NCBI RefSeq assembly: GCF_034259325.1
Contig: NZ_JAXIVS010000009.1
Span: 248,001 to 312,000 of the forward strand
Origin: Hyalangium ruber
GTDB lineage: Bacteria; Myxococcota; Myxococcia; Myxococcales; Myxococcaceae
Length of the DNA: 64,000 nt
Direction of reading: 5' to 3'
Below are positions 1 to 9,600 of the stretch, piece after piece. Position numbers and translations under genes: made by a program. Numbering within the stretch: the stretch's first letter is position 1; each line of letters begins with the position of its first letter. The notes under the pieces are model-generated. The model was not told where the DNA came from. It ran no database searches and saw only the letters and a program-made list of their open reading frames with translations.

Positions 1-49
1 GTGGGCATGGTCCTCCTGGGCCCCAGCGCTGCCTACGCAAGCCAGGACG

Positions 50-238
50 GTGAGCGTGAAGAGACGAATCAAGGTCTTCTTCATGGATGGCACTCCGGAG
101 CGTGGTGCTGCAAGGCGCACCTTCGGTGGACTGAACTCTCGAAGAAGCAAAGCGCTTGCCAAGGCATGGCCTGCTTGGAAGCGCTTGAAAGAGCAAGGTC
201 AGCTCCCTCGATTCCGCTCATTCGGTAGGCCCGGCTAG
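50..238 (+). CDS. possible small basic protein, unrecognised
   Basis: A 62-residue open frame from a GTG, rich in Arg and Lys, with no signal peptide, membrane segment or family motif that I recognise. There is no strong ribosome binding site before the GTG. It lies alone at the left edge, and its neighbours to the left are not visible. It may be a chance frame or the remnant of a larger gene. I include it only because nothing else explains this stretch. Confidence 0.2.
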   Translation: MSVKRRIKVFFMDGTPERGAARRTFGGLNSRRSKALAKAWPAWKRLKEQGQLPRFRSFGRPG

Positions 239-247
239 TGATGGTTT

Positions 248-265
248 GGGTTACACCGTGATGAC
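248..265. promoter_or_regulatory. palindromic TYAC-N3-GTGA motif, copy 1
   Basis: The core TTACACCGTGA (251-261) is an inverted repeat TTAC/GTGA around three bases, preceded by GGG and followed by TGAC. Close copies lie at 12992-13002 and 15981-15991. This copy is downstream of the DUF305 gene, so it would have to serve a gene to the left, outside the window. A regulator-binding role is inferred from the repetition only. Confidence 0.3.
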
Positions 266-322
266 GTGGAGCAAGACTGCAGAGGAGGCGCGCCCCTTCA
301 GCCTCAAGTGAATCCTGGCCAG

Positions 323-907
323 CTACGGCTGGCTGCCGTACCAGCTTTTGCGCCACTCGATCATCCTGCCGATTTCTTCCGACTGCGCGTCGATGATGGC
401 TCGGGACATGGAGCGGATCTGCTCGATATCGCTGCGCTGGAGAGCAACCGTGGCCATCTGAATCGCCCCTGCATGATGGGGGAGCATCGAGTCGATGAAG
501 GCTTTGTCGACGTCCGGCTGCTGGGCCATCTCGGCGGGCATCAGCATGCCGGCGTTCTCCATGTCGGCGTGATTCATCATCGTTGGCACTTCGGAGGTAC
601 CGAAGTGGGACTGCTTGAGGGCCTTGAGTTCGTCGATCTCCTTGCGCTGGTCCTCGATCATCTTCGCGGCGAGCGTTTTGAGCTCCGAGCGGGTGCCTTT
701 CTGCTGTTCAACCTCCGCCATCTCGGTGGCCATCTGATGGTGCGCCGCCATCATGTCGATGAAGCGCTCATCCGAATAGCTCCCGTCCATGACTAGCCGC
801 TCGGGCGCCATCTCGTCGCCCATGTTCAACCCCTTGTCGTCTCCGCAGGCCACGGCGAGCGTGACAACGGCGAGCGCGAGCACCCTACCCAGCTTTGACG
901 GTGTCAT
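323..907 (-). CDS. DUF305 family lipoprotein
   Basis: A 194-residue exported protein of the DUF305 family, a four-helix ferritin-like fold often encoded beside copper and other metal-resistance genes; its biochemical role is not established. The start at 907 is chosen because GGGAGG lies just before that ATG, and it gives a clean lipoprotein signal ending LAVAC. The mature part has the two family repeats, each with a His pair: MAAHHQMATEMA and MLPHHAGAIQMA. It is probably anchored in a membrane facing the periplasm, where the His and Met residues could bind metal (inferred). It is monocistronic, with about 245 bases upstream before the next gene. Confidence 0.85.
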   Translation of the reverse strand: MTPSKLGRVLALAVVTLAVACGDDKGLNMGDEMAPERLVMDGSYSDERFIDMMAAHHQMATEMAEVEQQKGTRSELKTLAAKMIEDQRKEIDELKALKQSHFGTSEVPTMMNHADMENAGMLMPAEMAQQPDVDKAFIDSMLPHHAGAIQMATVALQRSDIEQIRSMSRAIIDAQSEEIGRMIEWRKSWYGSQP

Positions 908-1152
908 AAGCCTCCCATGTAGCGGCATGGTCGGCTGCTCCTCCCCTTCGAGGCGCAGGGCATACCGCTGAGCTACGAGGGTGTTCACTGCCTGCGGGGG
1001 TGCCATCTGTGACGTAGAGCGTCACGTATTCAAGGGCAGGGGCTCTGTCCCGTACTCGCCGGAGCGCAGGGCAATGTCCAAGAGCCCATCGCAAGCCCGC
1101 TCTGGTCCTCGCGCCTACTGCGGCCTCTCGAGAGCCAGTATTCGAAGGAGGA

Positions 1153-2238
1153 TCACTCCGTGAAGTTCGCGTTGGGCTGCATCTGGAAGACCCATAGAGG
1201 AAGCACGCTGCGCGAGTAGTCGAAATCTGGTGGGATGAGGTTTGTGTACTCGCCAGGCTCGAAATCCGTGCGCACGCCGGCAATCCGTCCCTTCCTCATC
1301 GTCTTGTGGTGGTAAAGCCGAGAGAGCATTCCGCTCAACGTTCCGACGACGTCGAAGCCTTGTTTCTCCTGCTGCGAGCTCTCAGGATCAGGTTCAACGG
1401 GGATCTCCACGGCGACAATTCCCCCGTGTTCATCCGTCTCCACGCGTTGCTCCCCTTCTTGCCATCTCCCGTAAAACATGAGGAAGGCCGCGATGCGCAA
1501 TTCAGTGGGGTCGGTAATCCGTCCATGATCCGAATAGATCCCGACCGACTGAATCTCCAGGAGTTGTTTCTGGCGGCGTGCAGGTCGACCCTTGCGAGTG
1601 AGCTGGGCTCCAGAGATGGGCTTGGTCTCCACCCGAAAGCGTAGTGGGGCTCTGGATGCTACGCTCAGGTCACCAACGAGAGCCATTTCGTTGACGGCTA
1701 TTGCCTTTTTGAACGTAAGGCTGCGCTGTCCACCGGTGTGCGCGAGATGGTGCTCGCGCACCAGAGTCCAGGTGCTCCAGCGCGCCCAGTAGGTGGCGAA
1801 GAACAGCTCGCACCTCATTGCGTGAGCATATGCCGTGAGTTCCATCACATAATCCGACTTGAATGTCTGCGGCTCGAAGCCCCCCTTCTGATGGTAGTTC
1901 TTGACCTCCGCTAGCGCCTGGGTGTCGTCGGCAAGGAGCAGCCGGAAATCAGGGGGACGTATGGCATGAGGGAGCTTGTGAAAGACGTCCCCCTCATCCT
2001 CGCGCTTGAGCAGCTTCACCTGACCGAGTGTGGCAACCACCATCTCGAAGAGTGCCTCGGTGCGCTGGCCGTGGAGGAAGGTCGGGCTCGCCAGGGAGGC
2101 TTTGGTAGACGCCTTAATGTTGTCGATGAAGCGACGGAGCGCCGCCCGGTGGTTCAGTGGAAGCTTGGCCTGCTGCAAATGGTGCGCGAACAGGGCGAAG
2201 GTATCGAAGCGGAGTGGATCTCTGGGAATGCGCTTCAC
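1153..2238 (-). CDS. PD-(D/E)XK nuclease-like protein of unknown role
   Basis: A 361-residue soluble protein without a signal peptide. I do not recognise a named family. Residues about 60-115 carry a pattern typical of PD-(D/E)XK nuclease folds: a helix with E62, then PPDF with D97, a short strand-turn, and AEVK with E111 and K113, followed by a Tyr/His-containing turn. The C-terminal half has no visible motif. The start is a GTG with AGAGG nine bases upstream. It stands alone between DUF305 and the cupredoxin genes, with no methylase or helicase next to it, so a classical restriction role is not supported. It could also be an inactive member of the fold. Confidence 0.55.
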   Translation of the reverse strand: MKRIPRDPLRFDTFALFAHHLQQAKLPLNHRAALRRFIDNIKASTKASLASPTFLHGQRTEALFEMVVATLGQVKLLKREDEGDVFHKLPHAIRPPDFRLLLADDTQALAEVKNYHQKGGFEPQTFKSDYVMELTAYAHAMRCELFFATYWARWSTWTLVREHHLAHTGGQRSLTFKKAIAVNEMALVGDLSVASRAPLRFRVETKPISGAQLTRKGRPARRQKQLLEIQSVGIYSDHGRITDPTELRIAAFLMFYGRWQEGEQRVETDEHGGIVAVEIPVEPDPESSQQEKQGFDVVGTLSGMLSRLYHHKTMRKGRIAGVRTDFEPGEYTNLIPPDFDYSRSVLPLWVFQMQPNANFTE

Positions 2239-2499
2239 CTGCGTGAACCTCTGGCGTGGTCAGGGAGCGGGCTGCACCTTCCGGATAGCACGCTCAGGCT
2301 GCAATGAGAGTGTGCAGTAGACACGAGGTGCTGCCGAACAACACACCCACTCCCGCTTGGGACCCGGTACGCTCCCTCATCGATCAGAACTGCATGTGGG
2401 GTTGCCGCAGCCCCTGGGCAGGGCACAGATGGAGGTGGTGTAGCCCACGGGGCCGCGGTAGCAGGGGTTGTTTGTGTGACTCGGATGCTGGGAAGAGGC

Positions 2500-3900
2500 T
2501 CAGTCCTGTACGACGAGGGTCCCGCGCATCATGTCCATGCCGCAGCTGAAGGCGAAGGTGCCGGTCTTCGTGGGGGTGAGCAGCACCACTGTCTCCTTCA
2601 GCGGGGTCAGCTCCTGCTCGATGCCGAACTCGGGGATGCGCAGCTCGCGCGAGCACTCGCTGGTGTCCTTGCGCAGGAAGGTGAGCCGGGCGGGGACCCC
2701 CTTCTTGAGGACGATGCGGTCAGGGGAGTAGCCGCCCTGGACCTCCACCTTCACCGACTGCACGCCACCCGTCTCAACGGTCGTGGAGGGCGGGGTGCCC
2801 CCCGGATCGAGGAGGAGCGTGATGAAGTAGTCGGGATCCTCGGGTACCGGAAGCCGGACGGTGGCTTCGAGCTGGGAGGTGCCGAAGGGGTCGAACCTGG
2901 CCGAGAGGAAGTCCCCGCCAGCAGAGGGCACCAACTGCGCCGTCTTCGCGGGGGAGGCCCCTGACACAATCTCCACCTGGCCCTTCCTGCCCGTCAGTGG
3001 CACTGGGCGGCGGAAGGCGTCGGTGAGGTACACGCGCACTTCCCCTTCCTTGCGTGCCAGCACCTCCAGGTGGAGGTCTCCGATCATCACCACCATGCCG
3101 CCCTGGAGCGGGGTGTGGTCGTGCTCGGGGGTCACCGCCGTCACTTCCATGCGGGCCGGCTCGCCCTCCAGGGGCTTGCCCGACAGCGACACCTTGCGAC
3201 CCACGTGGGGCACTAGCTTCGCCAGCGAAACGCCATTGGCCGGGATGAGGGCGCGGGGAACCGCCTCGCCCTCCGTCGTGAAGAGGAACACCTGCCCGTT
3301 CACACAGGCGGCGGCGAGTGGGCCACCACCAGCAGGGCAGGGCTTCGTCGACAGGGTGCCTAGCACCGAGCCCGGAGCCCCATGCGAATGCGCTGGTGTG
3401 CCCGGGGCATGAGGGTGTCCGTCGCCGTGTCCTCCCGCTTCGAGGTGCAGGGCGAAGCGCGCCGTCTGGGTGGCTCCGCCGGTGGTGACGCTCACCACGG
3501 CGGTGGCGTGCTCGGCTTGGAATGCCGCGCCCTTGCCCTCCAGGTGGTCTCCAACGGGGGCGAGCTTCACGTCCGCGTAGCCAGGCACAGTCAACTTGAG
3601 CGTGCCACTGGCGCCGGTGATAGAGCGTACCGCGAGCTGTTCATCGAGCACGTACAGCTTGAAGGTGCCGTCCTTGCTCGCGACGAGCTCAAGGTGCCCC
3701 TGGCTGGTGCTCTGCACGAGCCCTCCATGCGGAGCCTCATGGGCGTGATCCTGCGCCGCGTGGCCTTGGGCGGCCGGGGTGCGGCCGCCTTTCTCCGCGC
3801 TGGTGCCGCTCGACCCTGGAGTCTCTGGCGTCTTGGACTTCTCGCAGGCCGCCAGCGACAGCGCGGCCATCGACAGCATCGCAACCCACGTGCGTGTCAT
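2500..3900 (-). CDS. cupredoxin-tailed periplasmic lipoprotein
   Basis: A 466-residue lipoprotein (signal ending LAAC, Cys19). After a low-complexity linker come an N-terminal beta-sandwich-like region (about 60-155) closely similar in sequence to that of the upstream gene, a His-rich segment, a middle region, and a C-terminal cupredoxin-like domain (about 378-466) ending in FSCGMDMMRGTLVV. There the Cys, Met and His-poor loop resemble the metal-binding end of single-domain cupredoxins. It probably binds or passes on copper or another soft metal outside the cytoplasm (inferred). It is the last gene of the first efflux operon, 10 bases after the upstream paralogue, which points to tandem duplication. 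Confidence 0.7.
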   Translation of the reverse strand: MTRTWVAMLSMAALSLAACEKSKTPETPGSSGTSAEKGGRTPAAQGHAAQDHAHEAPHGGLVQSTSQGHLELVASKDGTFKLYVLDEQLAVRSITGASGTLKLTVPGYADVKLAPVGDHLEGKGAAFQAEHATAVVSVTTGGATQTARFALHLEAGGHGDGHPHAPGTPAHSHGAPGSVLGTLSTKPCPAGGGPLAAACVNGQVFLFTTEGEAVPRALIPANGVSLAKLVPHVGRKVSLSGKPLEGEPARMEVTAVTPEHDHTPLQGGMVVMIGDLHLEVLARKEGEVRVYLTDAFRRPVPLTGRKGQVEIVSGASPAKTAQLVPSAGGDFLSARFDPFGTSQLEATVRLPVPEDPDYFITLLLDPGGTPPSTTVETGGVQSVKVEVQGGYSPDRIVLKKGVPARLTFLRKDTSECSRELRIPEFGIEQELTPLKETVVLLTPTKTGTFAFSCGMDMMRGTLVVQD

Positions 3901-3910
3901 GGACAGTTCC

Positions 3911-5560
3911 TCACTGGACGACGATTGCGCCGCGGTACATGGCCATGCCGCAGGTGAAAGTGAGTTCTCCGGTCTTCGGCGGATCCAGCGTGACCGTAAC
4001 CGTCTGCCCCACGGGCAGCTCTCGCTCGATACCCAAAGCGGGGAAGACCACCTTGTCCCCGCAGTTCTTGGCGTCCGTGCGCTGGAAGGCGAGGGTGACG
4101 GGTTGGCCCGGGCGGGCCGGGACGCGAGAGGGCTCGAAGCCGGCGGCGCTCACCTTCACCAGGATGGCGTTCGCGGGAGCGGGAGTCATCGCGCCCTGCG
4201 CACCGTGTCCAGTGTGCTTGGGCGCTGGGCCTGCCGCTTCAGCCACGCGCACGACAAACGGGACGGTGATGACCCGCCCGCCGCGCTGCAGCTGGGTCCA
4301 CACCTTGTAGAGGCCGGCGCGTGGGAACGACGTGTGCGCGCTCACCTCCGAGGGACTCTTCCCGCCGGGCGCTCCCTGCTTGTGCGCGTGGCCGGCCATG
4401 GTGCCGCCGCTGGGCTCCTGTGCCTCGAGTGGGTGGGCGTGGAGGAAGTCCTTAGTGTCCTCGCTGAGGATGACGAAGTGCGCGAGCGCTCCGAGGTAGG
4501 GCTGCAAGTCCGTCACAGGCTTACCCGTCTTCGCATCCGCCACGGCGAAGCGCAGCAGGGCCTCCGAGCCCGCGCGCAGCGGTTGAGCGGTGCTCATCGT
4601 CACGCGCACCCCCTCCACCGTCTTGACGGGGGTAGCATCCTCCTTGAGCCGGGCCGCTGGGCGGGGGGGGCCTTCCACGGTGAGATCGATCTGGTCCACC
4701 ACCTGCGGCGAGCCGCTCGGGGTGTAGTCCGCGTAGAGCTTGTAGGCGCCGCCGCTGGGGAAGGTGTGCCGCACCTGGTAAGTGCCGTCCGGCTGGGGCT
4801 GCGGGTGCAGGTGGGCGAACTCGGCCAGGTCGCGGGAGATGGCGAGCAGGTGCATCGGCTTCTCATGCACCTGCGGTAGCTCGCGGACGAGGGTGCCCTT
4901 CGCATCCTTGACGGAGAAGGTGAGAGTCACTGGCTGGCCAGCCTTGACGCTGGAGGGAGTGGTCTTGAGCTCAGCGCGGAAGCTGGGCCGGGTCCCGGTC
5001 TCCGCCCCGCCGTGGGAGTGCGCCATGCCGCCGTGGTCTGCTCCTTGCCCACTTCCCTCGAGGTGCAGCGCGAATCGAGCCGTCTGCGTAGTGCCCCCGG
5101 TCGTGACGCTCACCACGGCGGTCGGGTGCTCGGCCTGGAAGGCAGCCCCTTTGCCCTCGAGGTGGTCTACCACAGGGGAGAGCTTCACATCCGCGTAGCC
5201 AGGGACGGTGAGCTTCAGCGTCGCGCTCGCACCCGCCACGGACAGCGTCGCCAGCTTCTCGTCGAGCACGTACAGCTTGAAGGTGCCATCCCGTCTAGCG
5301 ACGAGTTCCAGATGCCCCTTGCTGGTGCTCTGCACGGCGCCTCCATGCGGCGCGTCATGAGGATGGTCCTTGTTTCCAGCTCCTTGAGCTTGCCCCCCGC
5401 TGTGCGAGCCGTGGGCGCCGCTTGGGGCAGGGGAGGGAGTTGCCTGGGGTGTTGGCTTGGTGCCTGGAGTGGCGTGAGAGCCTTCATGCGCGTGTGCGGC
5501 CCGTGCGGCTCCCAGGGAGACCACGCCAAGCGCGAGCAGGACATTCAACAGGTTCTTCAT
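3911..5560 (-). CDS. His-rich periplasmic protein with C-terminal cupredoxin domain
   Basis: A 549-residue exported protein; the signal peptide ends ARAAHAH and is followed by a His/Gly/Pro-rich stretch. The order is: an N-terminal domain (about 75-170) shared almost word for word with the downstream gene, two immunoglobulin-like domains bearing HLHP (FAHLHP) and HAHP (FLHAHP) motifs (about 195-305 and 315-445), and a C-terminal cupredoxin-like domain (about 465-549) ending FTCGMAMYRGAIVV. The His motifs and the Cys/Met end suggest periplasmic metal binding. It lies between the YVTN propeller gene and its paralogue in the first efflux operon, so a role in handling metal for that pump is likely but inferred. 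Confidence 0.7.
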   Translation of the reverse strand: MKNLLNVLLALGVVSLGAARAAHAHEGSHATPGTKPTPQATPSPAPSGAHGSHSGGQAQGAGNKDHPHDAPHGGAVQSTSKGHLELVARRDGTFKLYVLDEKLATLSVAGASATLKLTVPGYADVKLSPVVDHLEGKGAAFQAEHPTAVVSVTTGGTTQTARFALHLEGSGQGADHGGMAHSHGGAETGTRPSFRAELKTTPSSVKAGQPVTLTFSVKDAKGTLVRELPQVHEKPMHLLAISRDLAEFAHLHPQPQPDGTYQVRHTFPSGGAYKLYADYTPSGSPQVVDQIDLTVEGPPRPAARLKEDATPVKTVEGVRVTMSTAQPLRAGSEALLRFAVADAKTGKPVTDLQPYLGALAHFVILSEDTKDFLHAHPLEAQEPSGGTMAGHAHKQGAPGGKSPSEVSAHTSFPRAGLYKVWTQLQRGGRVITVPFVVRVAEAAGPAPKHTGHGAQGAMTPAPANAILVKVSAAGFEPSRVPARPGQPVTLAFQRTDAKNCGDKVVFPALGIERELPVGQTVTVTLDPPKTGELTFTCGMAMYRGAIVVQ

Positions 5561-5590
5561 GGTGCGTTTCCTTGAGTAGAGCGAATGGAG

Positions 5591-6631
5591 TCAGTTCTTG
5601 CGGAAGACGAGGCCGTTGGGCTTGTCTCCGACGGTGAGGGTCTTGCGTACAGAGCGTGAGGCGACATCCACCACGCTGACCGTGCCCGCGGCTTGGTTGG
5701 TGACGAAGGCCGTCACGCCATCCGGCGAGAAGGTGATCGCGTGAGCTCCTTCGCCGGTGGTGAGCTCTTGCAGGCTTGTCGTGGTCCCCGCCGCGAAGAA
5801 GATGAGGCGGCCGTTCTCCGTGTCCGTGACCCAGAGTTCCCCAGTGGGAGCTGTCGCGGCCATGGCCGGGGTGAAGCCCAGGGCATAGGTATGGACGACA
5901 GCGTGGGTGCTGGCGTCGATGACGGTGAGGCTCTTGCCGTCCTCGTTGTCGACGTACATCAGCCCGTCGTTGCCGGGCCAGGCACCCACGGGGTTCGCCC
6001 CCACCGGTACCGTCTTCACCACCGTTTTCGTGGCCGCATCGATGACGGTCACGTTGTCGGAGGCACCGTTGGCGACGAAGGCGTACTTGCCATCTGGCGA
6101 GAACGTCACCTCAGCGGGCATGTCCCCGACGTCAATGGTCTGCCGGGGCGCGAGCGTCTTCGCGTCCACCACGACAACCGAGCCGGGCATGGTCATCTGG
6201 GCCGTCCACACCTCGGTGCCGTCTGGCGAGAAGGCGCCATTGTGGTTCATCGCATCGAACTGCCGGGCTGCTCGCGTGGCCCCGGTTCGTGCATCCAGCA
6301 GCAGGAGTTTTCCCTTTACGCCATGCCCTGCATGGCCGCCTCCATGGCCTTCGCTCAGGTCCGCGCCGGGGATGGCCACCACGAGGGAGTCCCGGTCAGG
6401 GCTCAGGCTGATGTGGTGCGGAAAAGGGGAGTCCTCCAGGCGGATGGTCCCCAGGCTCTCCAGGCTGGCGGCGTCGAGGACGCTGATCATGCTGCTGGCG
6501 CCGTTGACGACGAAGACGGCATCCCGATCCACTGCCTTGATGGGGACGCTCGAAGAGTCTCCACCACACCCCCATAGGGCCACGACCGCTAAGGGAAGCA
6601 CTGCTGCCAGGATTCGCTTGAGGGTCTCCAT
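5591..6631 (-). CDS. YVTN/YncE-like beta-propeller lipoprotein
   Basis: A 346-residue lipoprotein (signal ending LWGC, Cys22). The rest is a series of about 40-residue beta-propeller blades with the YVTN signature, for example FSPDGKYAFVANGASDNVTV and FSPDGVTAFVTNQAAGTVSV, giving a single seven-bladed propeller. Proteins of this type bind partners or ligands in the periplasm; none is a known metal enzyme by sequence. A His/Gly segment near residue 95 (EGHGGGHAGHG) could bind metal. It is placed between the RND pump and the cupredoxin genes with 30-base gaps, so it is probably co-transcribed. Confidence 0.8.
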   Translation of the reverse strand: METLKRILAAVLPLAVVALWGCGGDSSSVPIKAVDRDAVFVVNGASSMISVLDAASLESLGTIRLEDSPFPHHISLSPDRDSLVVAIPGADLSEGHGGGHAGHGVKGKLLLLDARTGATRAARQFDAMNHNGAFSPDGTEVWTAQMTMPGSVVVVDAKTLAPRQTIDVGDMPAEVTFSPDGKYAFVANGASDNVTVIDAATKTVVKTVPVGANPVGAWPGNDGLMYVDNEDGKSLTVIDASTHAVVHTYALGFTPAMAATAPTGELWVTDTENGRLIFFAAGTTTSLQELTTGEGAHAITFSPDGVTAFVTNQAAGTVSVVDVASRSVRKTLTVGDKPNGLVFRKN

Positions 6632-6661
6632 GAGGGTCGTCCCTTCCTTGGGAAGTGAGGG

Positions 6662-9600
6662 TTAGTGCTGGGCAGCGGTTCCTGTGTCGAATGAGGTGCC
6701 CTCGGGGGATTCGCTGGCCAGCTTCTTCTGCCGCTCGGCGCGGGCGGCGAGGAACTTCTCCAGCGCCGGCCGACCGAACTTGAAGAACACGGCCGGCGTC
6801 ACCGCCATGTCGAGCAGCGTGGAGCTGATGAGGCCACCGAGGATGACTGTGGCCACCGGGTGCAGGATCTCCTTGCCCGGATCCCCAGCCGCGAGCACGA
6901 GGGGGATGAGCGCCAGCCCCGCGGTGAGCGCCGTCATGAGCACCGGCACCAGCCGCTCCAGGGAGCCGCGCACGATCATCTTCTCGTCGAAGTGTTCCCC
7001 CTCTACCTGCACCAGGTGCATGTAGTGGGAGATCATCATGATGGTGTTGCGGCTGGCGATGCCGCACAGGGTGATGAAGCCCACCAGCGTCGCCACCGAG
7101 AGCGTTTGGGTGGTGAGAAGCACCGCCGCCACGCTGCCGACCAGAGCCAGCGGGATGTTGAGCATCACCTGGAGCACCAGTGTCACCGAGCGGAAGTGCG
7201 CGTAGAGGACGAGGAACATCCCCGCCAGGGAGAACAGAGAGAGCAGGCCGATCAGCCGCGTGGCTGCCTGCTGGCTCTCGAACTGTCCCTCGTAGGAGAC
7301 GAAGTAGCCCGTGGGCAACTGCACCTGGTCCGCGACACGCTGCCGGATATCACCCACCACGCCGCCGAGATCACGCCCGGACGTGTTAGCCATCACCACG
7401 ATGCGGCGCTGGATGTTGTCGTGGTTGATGACGTTGGGGCCTCTTCCCTCCTCGACTTCAGCGATGGCCGACAGCGGCACCTTCGCCCCGGAGGGCGTGT
7501 CCACCAGCGTGCGCCGGAATGCGTCCACGTCCGCGCGCGTCCTCTCGTCGTAGCGCACGAGCACGTCGAAGGTGCGCTGGCCCTCCACCACCTGGGACAC
7601 CACCTTGCCGTTGAAGGCTGTCTCCAACAGCTCCGCCATAGCCCCCGGCCTGACGCCGTAGCGTGCGGCCTCCTCGCGCTTGAGGCGGATCTTCAGTTGG
7701 GGAATGAGGGTCTGCTGCTCCACCTGGAGGTCAACGACGCCCGGCACCCCGGCCATCACTTGGCGGACCTCCTCCGCCTTCTGGCGCAGGGTGTCCATGT
7801 CGCTGCCGAAGAGCTTCACGGCGATCTGCGCGCGGATACCGGACAGCAGGTGATCCAGCCGGTGTGAGATGGGCTGGCCGATATTGGTGGCGACCCCTGG
7901 CAGCTGGTCGAGCCGGTGGCGGAGGTCTTCCAGCACCACCTCGCGCTCACGGCCACCGGCTTTGAAGTCAACATCGATCTCCGTGTAGTGCACGCCCTCC
8001 GCGTGCTCATCCTGCTCGGCCCGGCCGGTGCGCCGGCCCACCGAGGCCACTTCGGGCACGGCCTTGATGAGTTGCTCGGCCAGCGTCCCGATGCGATTGG
8101 ACTCCTCTAGCGAGGTGCCGGGCTTGGCCAGGAGGTTGATCGTCGCCGTGCCCTCGTTGAAGGGCGGCATGAACTCGCGGCCGAAGAAGGGCACGGCCGC
8201 CAGCGCTGCTACCACCAACACCCCCGCGATGATCATCACCTTGTACGGGTGGGCGAGTGTGACGTGGAGCAGCCGCCTGTCCTGCTGCTTGAGGAAGCGC
8301 ACCAAGAAGCCGTCTTTCTCGTCTTCCATGTGCTTCATCTTCGGCAGCAGGTATGAGCAGAGCGCGGGTGTCACCGTGAGGGACACGAAGAGCGAGGCGA
8401 TGATGGAGATGATGTACGCCAGGCCGAGCGGAATGAAGAGCCGCCCCTCGATGCCGCCCATGGCGAACAGGGGGATGAAGACGAGCACCACGAGGATGGT
8501 GGCGAAGACGATGGAGTTGCGCACCTCGCTGGACGCCTTGTAGATGACCGTGAGGACCGGCTCCGGGTCTGGCTTGTGCCGGTTCTCCTTGAGGCGCCGG
8601 AAGACGTTCTCCACATCGACGATGGCATCGTCCACCAACTCGCCGATGGCCACCGCGAGGCCGCCCAGCGTCATCGTGTTCACCGAGATGTCGAACGCTT
8701 TGAGCACCAGGCCCGTGATGATGAAGGACAGCGGGATGGCGGTAAGGGTGATGGCCGTGGTGCGGAAGTTGAGCAGGAAGAGGAACAGGACGATGACGAC
8801 CAGGATGGCGCCGTCACGCAGCGCCTCCACCACGTTGTCGATGGCCTTCTCGATGAAGACAGCCTGCTTGAAGAGCGTCTGGACCTTCACGTCCGCGGGC
8901 AGGGTGCGGCGCAGCTCTTCGAGTGAGGACTCCACCTGCTTCGTCAGCTCAATGGTGCTGGCCCCCGGCTGCTTCTGGATGGCCATGATGACAGCGGGCG
9001 CACCGTTCATTCCGCCGTCTCCTCGCTTCACCTGGGCTCCGAGCTTCACCTCGGCCACCTGCCGCAGGCGGATGGGCACGCCCTCGCGGAAGGCCACCAC
9101 CGTGTCGGCCAGCTCCTCCACCGAGGAAGTGCGGGCCAGGTTGCGCACGAGGTACTCCTGGCTCTTGCGCTCGAGGAAGCCGCCCGTGGTGTTGCTCTGG
9201 GCGAGGCCCGCGGCCTCCTCCACCTCTTGCAGGGTGAGGTTGTAGGCCAGGAGCTTCCGTGGATCGACGAGCACCTGGTACTGCTTCACCCCGCCACCCA
9301 TGACCGTGACCTGAGCGATGCCTGGCAGGGTGAGCAGACGCTGGCGGATGACCCAGTCGGCCAGGGAGCGGACCTCGAGCGGGGAGGTCTTTCCCCCTTC
9401 GCTCTGGATGCCGAGCAGGAGGATCTCGCCCATGATGGAGGAGATGGGGGTGAGCGTGGGCGACACGTCGCGTGGCAGCCGCTCCTCGGCCACCTGGAGG
9501 CGCTCGGCGACGAGCTGCCGGTCCAGGTAGATGTCAGTGCCCCAGTCGAACTCGACGTACACCACCGAGAGGCCCACGCCCGACGTCGAGCGCACGCGCT

